From Eublepharis macularius (Eukaryota; Chordata; Lepidosauria; Squamata; Eublepharidae): 64,000 nt of DNA. Of this stretch, positions 35,901 to 47,900 are shown one piece after another. Under the pieces are notes generated by a model. That model ran no database searches. It was not told where the DNA came from and was given only the letters and a program-made list of their open reading frames with translations. The first letter of the stretch is position 1. Each line of letters begins with the position of its first letter. The DNA lies in assembly GCF_028583425.1 (NCBI RefSeq), contig NC_072800.1, positions 11,607,001 to 11,671,000 on the forward strand, given 5' to 3'. The translations under genes and the position numbers were made by a program.

Positions 35901-38900
35901 AACTTTAACTTACCGGCAAGATGTAATAGACAAAGGTATTCTCTTGGCAGCAACACCAAATTGTTTCTGCAGTAACAAGGCTTGATCCAGGAGCGCTCCT
36001 CACGCTCTTAACATAGTCTGCCTGATGACCTATCCATACTGGAGGCAGGCAGATCTGTTCTGTTTTTTATACAAACATATTGGTGACAACCAGCGTAGAG
36101 CTCTGGACAGTTTTATTTAACGGCCTCATGTAAATATTGAAAAGCATAAGAAAAAGGATAGATCTTTGAGTTCCTCACATTCCCAAGCACCTGATTTTAC
36201 ACTCCCCCCCCCCAAGAAACAGTGAAACCAGTGGAATGCCACTCTATCCCTCCCTACCATCTCTTCAAGACACTTGGAAAAAATGGAATAATCAGTGACA
36301 AAGACTTCTGACAGATGTAAAGAATCAGCAGAGAGGAAGATTCAGATAGTCTACCAGGACAACTACAGCTGTTTCTTACCCAAAATCAAGCTGAAAGGCA
36401 GACTGAAATGGGTCAAGGGCTGATATGTCTTTCAGACAATCTCTGCCACTTAGGAAAGTATTAGATATTGGCCTATATTTGACCACATCATCTTTCACTA
36501 ACAAGAGTTTCTTAAGGATGCCTAATCATTGCTCTTTCAAAGTCTGAGGGGGAAATCCTCCCACCATAGATGGATTGATACCCTTAGCCAGAGGAACTCT
36601 TACTTTCTCATGGCGTGATTTAACAAGTCAGAAGAGTCAGGGCTCTAAATTGCCAGTGATGGCCTTCATAGCCTTAGACATCTTAACAGTTTCATTCAAG
36701 GGGGTTCATCTGAAAGAATAAGCAGATGCTTCTGACACACCTGAAACAAGACGTGCCTTTAATCAGGCTTCCCACTGGAACAGATCTAAGAGACTTTCTG
36801 TGTCATCCTAAGCAAATTTATACCCATTGGAGTTCATTGGAGTAGGTGGGTTCAGAAGAGTGTAACTCTGCTTAGATACCACTGCAGGTTCAGCAAAAGA
36901 TCTTGTAGACTCATCCTACTACATAAAAGAGTAAGCATGTTCCAAACAACTCACTTCCTACCCTGGTGTGCCACCAGAGGGCGCTGCCATGGAGGGAAGC
37001 CCAGGCCAGGATCAGGAGGGGAGGAGGCAATGCCTGCCCCCTTTGAAACCGCTGGAATCAGGCGCAGAGCAGGGGGCAGTGCGGCTCCCCCTTCACCCAG
37101 CTGGGATCAGGCATGGAGCAGGCAGCAATGCCCACCCCCACCTTAACCCAGTTGGGATCAGGAGCAGAGCAGGTGGCAATGTCTGACCCCTGTCTTCACC
37201 TGGCCAGGATCAGGCGAGGAGCAGGAGGCAATGCCCACTCCTCCCTTCACCCAGCCGGGATAAGGAGTGGAGCAGATGGCAATGCATGCCCCCCCCCTGA
37301 AACTGCTGGAATCAGGCAGGGGGCAGTGCCCCGCCCTCTGCACCCAGCTAGGATCAGGCACGGAGCAGGCAGCAATGCCCACCCTCCTCCTTCAAACCTC
37401 CGGAATCAGGCACGGAGCAAGTGGCAATGCCTATACTCCCCTTCACCCAGCTGGGATCAGGAGTGGAGCAGGTGGCAATTCCCATCGCCCTTCACCCGGC
37501 TGGGGTCAGGCGCAGAGCAGGCAGCAATGCCTACCCCCCCTCACCTGGGCAGGATCAGGCATGGAGCTGGAGGCAATGGCCGCTCTCCCTTCACTCAGTT
37601 GGGATCAGTCACGGAGCAGGAGGCAGTGCCCGTCCCTCTTTCACCTGGCCAGGATCAGGAGTCAAGCATGAGGCAATGCCCCCCCCTCACCAGGCTGGGA
37701 TCATAAGCAGAGCATGAGGCAATGTTTGCCCCCCACACACACACCTTCACCCAGCTGGGATCAGTCGCAGAGGAGGAGGCAATGCCTGCCTGCTCGCCCT
37801 CCCCTTTCTAGAGCCCGTTGTATTTTTCCCCACAAAGGGCTTCGTTTCCAGTTACAGATAATTGCTGAACTCAGCATCTTGGGCAGTTCAGATTTAGATA
37901 TTAATATATGATGAACCACTTTAATAATAGAGCTGGACAAGATTCAGCCAGTGCCAATGCAGCCAATGCAGTGGTGGCAGAGAAGAAATTCTTCACCAGC
38001 ACTGCCGTCATTTCCACAGCTAGATGCGTGAATCAAACTATGGGTCCGTCTAGGTCAGTGTTGTCTACTCAGCGTCTCTCCAGGGCCTTGGGCCTTGGCC
38101 TTTCCCTTCACCCGCTGCCTAATCCTTTTAACTGGAGATGCCAGGGATTGAACCCGGACCTTTTGCATGTTGGGCTGATGATCTACCACTGATCCGTGGC
38201 TCTATATGGCATGTTCTGTCTTGCGTGGCATGAAATTTCTGCCAGTGATGCTCAAATCATCTGAGTCATTTTTATATCCCTCATTCCCTAGCAAACCCTC
38301 ATAAATTCTCTTAAAAGAGGGGCGACGACATCAAGGAGCAACTCTGTTGTCTCCTGCAATTTGGTGTTCCGAGCCTCAACCATGGTAGTGGCATCCTCTA
38401 CAGCAGGGATCCCCAACCTTTTGTCACATGGGGGCCGCATTAGAGTGCCCAGTGCCTAAAGAGGGCCACAGCTTAACTCAAAATGCAACAAAATTGCAGG
38501 GTGATAGCAGCAAATAAGCAGGTTGGAGGGCTGCACAGAAAGAGCATGTGGCTTGCGGGCCGCAGGTTGGGGACCCCTGCTCTAGAGCATTCTGAAAAAA
38601 CAACTGGATTCATTACTCTCTAGAGGCAGACCACGCGAACCAGTCTGTCCCTAAAATCTCGTAAAGTTTGAAGTTGTCTGTAACATCATGTATTGAAACA
38701 CTGTTCACATCCCTTCAATTATAGTCATATGTTTTCGGTGAGAGAATCATATATTGGCTAATCTTGCAAGTGCTATCATAAGTATTGTGATCTTGTCTTA
38801 AGAAATGGTATTGTATAACGTTGTTTTTTTTTCTTCAGAGAATTATGCACTAAACTTTATAGCAGCAGCTGGGGCAATACACAGAGCTGGCAAGAATTTG

Positions 38901-41900
38901 ATCGTGTTTGTGAATACAATTCACTTGAAGTTTCCATGTTGACCTGTTTAGCAGATGTACGTGAACCTTGTCAACTGGGCTGTAGAAATCTTACTTACTG
39001 CACTAATTTTAATAACAGGTATTAAATGTTTTCTACAAAACACACCGTCCTCGAGTGAAATGTATGATTATATCCTTCTAGAGGTTGATACAGTTGCTGG
39101 AATTTGGTGTTTTTAAAATACGTCCATTTTGAAGACGGGCAGTTTAAAAGGGACCCCAGAGAACTTCCATGAATGCTAAGGGGTGAGAGTTCCGTTAATG
39201 CACCAGAATCCCACGGAGACTGAATCATGGTTAATGTTTGTATTGTGCCATTAGATCACAAATTTGTCAGTGCTGATTATGAGTTTCTTGTTAGCTTTGC
39301 AGGGACTGTTTTGCATTTATCTGTTTCTGGCTTCCTTTTTTCCCTTACATTTTGTTGAATTGCCCACAGTCTTTTAAAAAGACAGTTGTATATACACTTA
39401 TAAAATCCATACCTCAGCTTTCCACTTCGAAAATGCTTTTGAAAATGCCTTAATTTATTTACCTATTTATTTACTACCTTTCTCCCCAGTGGTCTCCAAA
39501 GCAGCTTACATTGTTCCCCTCTCCTCCACTTTATCCTCACAACCAGGGCTTTTTTTCAGCGGGAACGCGGGGGAACGGAGTTCTGGAATGTCTTGAAAAT
39601 GGTCACGTAGCTGGCGGCCCTGCCCCCTGATCTCCAGACAGAGGGAAGTTTAGATTGCCCTCTGCGCCGCTCGGCGGCATGGAGGGCAATCTCAACTCCC
39701 CTCTGTCTGGAGATCAGGGGGCGGGGCCACCAGCCATGTGACCATTTTCTCCGAGGGCAACCTACTGAGTTCCACCACCTCTTTCCCCAGAAAAAAAGCC
39801 CTGCTCACAACAATCCTGTGAGATAGATACGGCCAAGAGTGGGTGACTGGCCCCATATCACCGAGCAAGCTTCCAGGGCAGAGTGGGCGTTTCAAGCTGG
39901 GTGTCCTGGAGGAATATATCTCATGCTCAACATCACCAAATCTGAAACCATGGACAGATGAGACACATCTTTCGCCAAATCTGAAAAATGCCCTGGGTTT
40001 GTAGAAAAATCTGAAAAATATGTGTTGGGGGGATAACCCCTCCAAATAATAGAAGTGGTGCCCTCAGTGCTACTGAGAATTAGAACAAGAATGCCTTCAT
40101 TGTACATTGCTAGGTAATCACAGTGTTTACTATCTTCCACCCATGGTTTCTGTCAGTAAAAGACAGGGGGACAGGACCTTCCAGCGCTGTTTTGGCTGAA
40201 TGTATCTTGCTTAACATTAGAATTGTGAGCTTTGTTTTCCCAGAAATGTCTAAAATGTACAAGTATCCATGCTGGATTCAAAAGCCGTTCTTTTTTCCCT
40301 TTTATATATATGTTTCATTTTTTTCTTGAAGGCCAACTGAACTCTTCAGGAGCTGTAATGCCCAGTCAGACCAAGGAGCCATGAATGACATGAAACTTTG
40401 GGAGAAAGGAAGCATTAAAATGCCATTTATAAATATTCCTGTTCTAGATATTAAAAAATGTCAACCGGAAATGTGGAAGGCAATTGCTTGTTCGTTGCAA
40501 ATTAAACCTTGCCATAGTAAATCTAGAGGAAGCATTATTTGCAAGTAAGTAGTTTTTAAATATTCCACTATTAATCATTCCATTTTTGTACGTATGTGTT
40601 ATTCCAAGCTGTCTGCAGTCCTGTCGAAATTGTCGTTAAAGAGAGGCAAAAGGCAACGCTGAGAACTAAAGCCAGCAGGCTGCTCCATCTCCTGTATTAG
40701 AAAATATTTGCCAGCCAGTTTTGTTGAGCACTTGTTTGGTTTGATGCCTAAGATTTGATCCAGACCTCAGGCCTTAACTGTGATGAAAGAACCTCAGTTA
40801 TAGTTGGGGTGGTGTCTGTAGTAACGACACGAGACAAGATCTGGATGCAAAGTCTGTCCCTCCAAGATGGAGGCAAGAGTTTTATTAGCTTGGTTTCAGG
40901 AAGTCCCGGAAAATAGCAGTGACCAAATATGTCCAAAGCAATAGTTACAACAATAGTAGCATGTTCTAAACTAGTTCTGAACCAGTTACAGGCCACTGGA
41001 CAGATATGCTGTGATCAGCCTTCTGTCTTATCTATTAGGCATAGCGAAAAGCACAACATGAGCCATGTGTGAATATTTAAAGTGTATGGGAATATTATGC
41101 TCTGTGAAGGGTGAGAGAACAAGATAAAACATGTTATAACTACTCCCTGATTCCTGTTGTGGTGTGCCAACTGACCAGAAATTAGGAATGTAAAGAGTTG
41201 CCAAGGCAAACTGGGTGGTGTGCCAACTCCAGCTAGCCTACAGTGTCTGAGTTGACAAATCATGGTTTGTCATTATCTGGCAAACCGAAATGAGAAACTA
41301 TGGTTTGAAGTGGCTTTGCATACCATAATTTGTGCTCACACTACATTTTGACATGATGTTTGAATTGACAAACCATAGTTGCTGCCGTCAGACAGCCCTC
41401 AAAGGTTACTGTACTGTGAAGGCAGGAGTGATTTTATGAACGAGAATCTCTGACAATGGCTTGGGTTTTAAACAATGGTTAGCGCAAACTATAATTTTAT
41501 ATAATATTTGAATTAAGCCTTAGGGTTTTGACTTTGTTTTCAAATAGATACATAACATCTACTTTTACCATTTTTTCAGCTATCTGTCTTGAAAATGTTC
41601 ATGAATTTTAAGGGGGCCCAGGCACTTCAAGTCAGTCTGAAGGGGGAAAGCCCAGGGAACTGTGAGGCCTTGAGTGAAAGAGGTGTACAGTCTGTAGGCC
41701 AGTTTCAAAGGAAAACGGCAGAGGAGAAGGCTGAGCAGTCTGTTCTGAGGCGCTATTACCCTGTTGACCCCCCGTTGTCTTTCTTGCACAAGTCCTCCTC
41801 TTAGTCCATGTAACTGTGGACGTGGAGAGAGTGGAATAAGGGGAAGGCTTACACCAAACACATACAAGGCGACTAGCTGAGCTCTTGTTCAATCCAGCTG

Positions 41901-44900
41901 GAGGTCTCATCAGTGTCTGAGAAGAATTGCAGCTTCCACAAGATGCGTTCATGCGCCCCACCGACCTCCCATAGACAGAAGGTGGGACTTTCCCTGCCTT
42001 GTGATGTTCCCAGGTGGAAAGAGGAAGGGACAGATAGTAGTGTCCATAAGTCGGGTTGCCAGTCGCCTAGAGAAAAAATACCCTGTCCCTTTAGTAAAGA
42101 TTTAATGTGGTGTTATTTACTTCCATGCCAAGGAAAGCTTCGGCTGCCCATTTTCACACATTAAGCCTCTAGGATACTTTCTCCAGGCCTGTTGGCATCC
42201 CTAGTTATGAGATCCCACTTTCAGATAAGATTGATTTGGCACAGTTCATTGTGCATTTTCTGGCCAACAAAGGAGTGATGGGGAGGGGTTTTTAGACTGT
42301 AATTAGGATGATACACAAATAGCGTTCATGCACTTAATATATAATTATTATTTTTTTGAAGATCAGATTGTGTGGAAATTCTCAAGAAATGTGGAGATTT
42401 GAGCAATTTTCCTGAGGGACACAAGGCCGAAAGTATTTGTGAACTTTTATCGCCAACAGATGACTTGGAGACTTGTATACCCTTAGATACCTATCTTCGT
42501 AAGTACTGGAGTCTTGACATCTGTAACAGGCTCAGAGTTTGAAAGAGTTTTTTCAGTGTTACTAAAAAAAGGATGACATAAAAATATTTCAAGAGGCATT
42601 TAAAGTGTGTGTGTTTCATGAGCATAGCTGTCAGTGATTAAAATGTCACACACCCTTGTTTTGGCAATTACGGCACAATTGCCGTGAAAGGAGATAAATG
42701 TGCTTACCTACCCAAGAAACTGATTTTGCTCAGAATATATTTCATTTGTCGTCAGTGTTGTATGTAACTCTATCTGATTGGCTGTTTAGCTTCATGGCAT
42801 CCTCATGTTTCTTTGTTAAAATGCGCACATCCCGCCTTTCTTCGTACCCAGGAAACCCCAAAGGGTTGAGAACAATAAATGCAACCAGGTGTCTTTTAAA
42901 TAGAGATGCTTCCCATAGCCAATGAAAGGCAGCAAGGGAAGGTGTGGGCCAGACTTCCTCCAGGGCTGTGGCTGAGAAAGCCTTGGAATGTTTTCCAGAG
43001 TCCTCACCTTCCTATAGGGAGGAATGGGAAGGAGAAGTTAGCGCAAAGATTGTAACTGCCATACAAGCTCATACAGGGAGGGACAATCCTTCAGGCATGT
43101 GGGTCCCAGGCTGTTTAGGACTTAAAAGGTTGAAACCAGAAATTTAAATGAAGACTGGAACCAGAGAAGCAGTCAATGGGACTGCTCCAGAACCAGTGTG
43201 ATATGCTGGCAATGTCAGTTCAGTCAAAACTGAGCTGCCGCATTCTGAACTAACTGAAGCTTCTGCGCTGTCTGTGGGGTAGCTGCATGTACAGCACATT
43301 GCCATAATCTAGCTTCAAAGTGCCAAGGATTGGGGTGGTCAGGTTGGCCAGGTCTATACAGGGAGTCCGTTTGCGAAGTAAGTGAAAAGCGAAGTTTCTC
43401 GAGTGGGCCATTTCTCCATCAGCAGTGTCAGTGTGTCAATAGTCATTAGAATGCTGGACCCAGGTTCAGACCCCGCTCTGCCATGAATATTGCTGGGTGA
43501 GCTCGGGCCAGTCTCTCTCTCAGACTAACCTCACAGGGTTGTTGTGAGGATAAAATAGAGGAAGTGAAAAGCAGTGTATGCCATCCTGAGCTCCAGGGAG
43601 GAAGGGTGGGATAAAATGTACTAAATACATATCCTGAGATTTTTTCAACTGACCGGTTAGTGATAATATCATCCCATCCAGTGATGGTAGAACACTTGCC
43701 CTCAGACTATCTGCCTTCCCAGTCAGCATCAAAACCTCCTCCCTCCATTTTTGGGGTTTCCCCCAAAGCTGACACTGGCATATGGGCAGCATCCTCCATT
43801 TGACTGCTTAATGAAATACGAAGCGGTGTGTAATCAGCTTATTGATGACTCCTTGCCCTTACATAGATATTTTATGGCATGATCCCCTGACTAGCTAGGA
43901 TCATCCATGTGGTCAGTCCAAGAAGTATTGCTAATCAAAATGGGAGTCAGCATGTAACCCACTCTTATTAGCAGTGTAGCATAACATTATAATTATCTTC
44001 ACTATGTCATCTGTGATTGCTTGAGATCTCTCTAAGAAGGAAACGGAGGCCATAGCAGGAAAAAATGACATAAAAGAGAGAAGCAAACAGGAAAAACATT
44101 GGCCAGTGAACAGCTTTAAAAACATATGAACTTTAGCCCATTTAAAGTCTTTGGGAAATACCATCTTTGACTCACCTCATGCCGTGCTTACTTTTGAGTC
44201 CAAGAGGCAACAAGGGTAGAAAGCAGAAAAAGCCCTAATGATTTTGCTGACCTTTTTAAAAGGTGGAAAAACTGCTGATTGAGTTGGGTTGTTGGTATGC
44301 TTAGCTGATCCAAGCGCAGCTATGCCGGCATGCACCAGGCATTTGATAAGGATCTGAGCGAGACGGGCTGTGTCAGCGTCACCCTCCGGGTTGTATGAAT
44401 GTATAACAACTGATATGGTGGACCATCTGCATGCCCCTGAGGAAGTCCACAAGATGAAATCTGCGTGATTGTTAGCCAGCCCCAGCTTGGGCATAACATT
44501 CGCATTTCCACCTTCTTGCCAAGTCAACTGAAAAAGAAAGAAGAAACACATTATTATAATCCACGGAACTTTATACTTACCTTGACTTGGTCCCGGAGCT
44601 TCTCTCTTGGAGTTGGATTTTTGGTAGAGAAGTGATGTATTATTATTACTAAGATTGTTGTATTATGTATTACTAACCTGTTATGGAATACACAAAGAAT
44701 TCAGATTAATCGTATGAACATTTGACACTTTATTAATAAGCTTAGTTATCTTTGGAGCGATTAACTGTTCTGAATCCTGGGTGTGGTGGTCCCACTCTTG
44801 GTAGCTCCACTTCTTGTCTCAGCTGGGTGAATGGAAGAAGGGAATTGCCTCCTGCTCTGTGCCTGATCCCACCCAGGTGAAGGCACTAGGCGGGCATTGC

Positions 44901-47900
44901 CACTTGCTCCACTCCTAATACCAGCTGGGTTAAGGCAGAGCCACCTGCTCCGCTCCTGATCCTAGCTGGGTTAAGGTAGGGGGTGGGCATTGCCACCTGC
45001 TCCACTCCTAATACCAGTTGAGTTAAGGCAGGCGGGGTGTGTGCATTGCCACCTGCTCCACTCCTAATACCAGCTGGGTTAAGGCAGAGAGTGGGCATAG
45101 CCATCTGCTCCGCTCCTGATCCCAGTTGGGTTAAGATGGGGGTGGGCATTGCCATCTGCTTCACTCCTAATACCAGCTGAGCTAAGGAGGGGGGCAGGCA
45201 TAGCCACCTGCTCCGCTCCTGATCCCAGCTGGGTGAAGGGAGGTGGGCATTGCCTCCTGCTCTGCTCCTACTACCAGCTGGGTTACAATGGTGGTTGGCA
45301 TTGCCACTTGCTCTGCTCCTAATGCTAGTTGTGATAAGGAAGGTGTGGCCATTGCCACCTTCTTTGCTCCTAATACCAGCTGGGTTAAGGTAGGGGGTGG
45401 GCATTGCCACTCCTAATACCAGTTGAGTTAAGGCGGATGGGGGGGGGGTGCATCGCCACTTGCTCCGCTCCTAATACCATCTGGGTTAAGGTAAGGCCGG
45501 GCATTGCCACCTGCTCTGCTCCTGATCTCAGCTGGCTTAAGGGGGACAGGCATTGTCACCTGCTCTGCTCCTAATGCCAGTTGTGATAAGTGGGGGTGGG
45601 CATTGCCACCTGCTTCACTCCTAATACCAGCTGGGTTAAGGCAGGGGTGGGCATTGCCTCCTCTAGTACTAATACCAGCTGGGTTAAGGTGGTGGTGGAC
45701 ATTACCACCTTTTCCACTCCTAATACCAGCTGGCTGAAGTGGGGGGGCAGGCATTACCCTCCGTTCCGCTCCTGATATTAGCTAGGTTAAGGTGGGGGTG
45801 GGCATTGTCACCTGCTCCGCAACTAATACCAGCCGGGTTAAGGCGCGGGGAGGGCATTGACACCTGCTCCGCTCCTGTGCCCTGCCTGGGCTTCTCACCA
45901 TGGCATGTTTTCTGGAGCGATATGGTGAGTTACCTGGGCTTTCCTCTGCAGCAGCTTCCTCTGGTGGTGCACCAGGGTATAAAGTGAGTCGTCTGAAACA
46001 CGCTTACTCAATTATATAGTGATTAGGAGAATATCACAGTATGTTCTTCTCAAGATGCAAATAACAGCCTAGCAGGGAGGAGTTATAAAATGCAGAGTTA
46101 ACCCTCTCTTCCACACGGCTCTAGACTAGGAAGCTGCAGTTTAAAAAATGCCTGGGATCTACTCACGGATCATCTACTGCCATGTGTAATTTTGTACACA
46201 AACCCACAGGGTTTTTTTAATTGTCCTAACTGATTACTCATTTTTTTCAGGCCCAAGTACTTTAGGTAATGTTGTGGAGGATGTTACACACCCCTGTAAC
46301 CCAAACCCTTGCGCTGCCAATCAGCTGTGTGAAGTGAACAGAAGAGGATGTCAGCCTGGGGAACCCTGCCTGCCTTATTTCTGTGTGCAAGGTAAACCAC
46401 ACAAAAATGCTAGTAAGATTCTCAAAGGGGAGTGCCATGTAGATTATTCTTATTATTTGTATTATTATTTTGTGGAACATACATTCATATTTAATCTAGT
46501 GATTTGCCTTCTTCATCTAGGCTGCAAGTTGGGTGAAGCTTCTGATTTCATTGTCCGCCAGGGCACACTCATCCAGGTTCCATCGTCGACAGGAGATGTT
46601 GGTTGCTATAAAATTTGCACATGTGGCCAGAGTGGACTGTTAGAAAACTGTATGGAAATGCATTGTGTTGACCTCCAAAAGTCTTGCATTGTTGGGGGGC
46701 AAAAAAAAAGTAAGTATTACTGCCTTCTGTGTTATATGCTTAGGCTAATGAGAGATGTTCAACGCAACAATAAAGGGTTCTTTTGATATTCTTGGAGCGA
46801 GAAAAAGAATATGGAAGTGGTAGGCCCACTGCAGCGAAAGGCAAGTGAAATTTTAACAGGTGATAAAGAGAGTTCCTACTTTGCTTCAGTTTTCTCTTGT
46901 AAGGGAAACTGTGTTCAACCTGAAGAAGGAAGGGAATTGCAGCCTAGGATGCATATGGGGTGTTATGTAAAGACCTAGCTTCTTTAAATGGAATCAAGTC
47001 CTCAGGGCCAGATGAACTGCATCTCTTAAAATTAAAGGCCGCCAGGAGAACACCCTTAGATAGCTCCAGATAAGATGGAAAGTTCTTACCAATCCTCATC
47101 AGTATAGAGCTCGACCACCAACTTCTGTCTTCACTCAAGCAGGCAGCCAAAGGCACATCCTCCCCCCTGCAGACATCACTCATTTTCAGCACCAGCCCCC
47201 ACCTCTACAGGGGTGTCACAGTGCAGAAAAAGGCTGCCATAGCAACACTCAGTGTGATCAGCATGACCTGCCTACCCCTTGCTGACCAAGCCTCTGCACT
47301 GTGAATTCATACGGCTCGCGAGGAGCACTTAGGCCTACGAACAGACCCTGTGGACCAGGGTGGCACCAGCTAAGACCATCTACTGTGGGAGTCACGGGTT
47401 CAGATCTCCACTACCTTCTGAAGATGAATGTAAGTAAGTGGTATATGAGGACAATTGTAGAAAAGAAAAACTGTAGGACTTCAGGCAGGAAAACAGGAAC
47501 AGAGAATTATTCACTCCTATCTTCCCAGGAGTAAGGGGCTGATCCTCAAGAAAAGCTGTGGCACGGTCCTTCCCATCTCACCATTCACTCTGTCAGCTAG
47601 CCTCGTTCTCTCTCTCTAGCATGTTCAAAGGGGATTTTTAAGTAGGCATTACTGCCAAGCATACAGATACAGGTGAAGCTCTATGAGGAACTTTCCCTGG
47701 GTCTTAGGGGGAATAGCACCATCTCCTCCCGTCCTCTCCAGCTTGCCAGTTAAGATCTGCCTCTCAATCCCTGCTCTCTGTGCCCCCACCTTCAGAGGAG
47801 AGACTGGTGGTGACTGGAGGCAGGGCATTTTCTGTGGTGGCCTCTCCCTTCTGCAATGCCCGCCCCCTTAAGGCTCGCCCGGATCCTGCTCTCCTTTAGG

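Noticed and set aside
37113..37706. 197-codon repetitive open frame
   Set aside because: It is a translation of the 55-bp minisatellite; all three frames are open in places.
36990..37790. Regular repeats resembling a CRISPR array
   Set aside because: Units are contiguous and degenerate with no unique spacers; the host is a vertebrate.
41240..41420. Possible MITE around repeated 'aaccatagtt' motifs
   Set aside because: Inverted motifs are short and scattered; no defined ends or duplication.
44886..45754. Open frames of 174 and 108 codons on the minus strand
   Set aside because: Minisatellite translation again, same repeat inverted.
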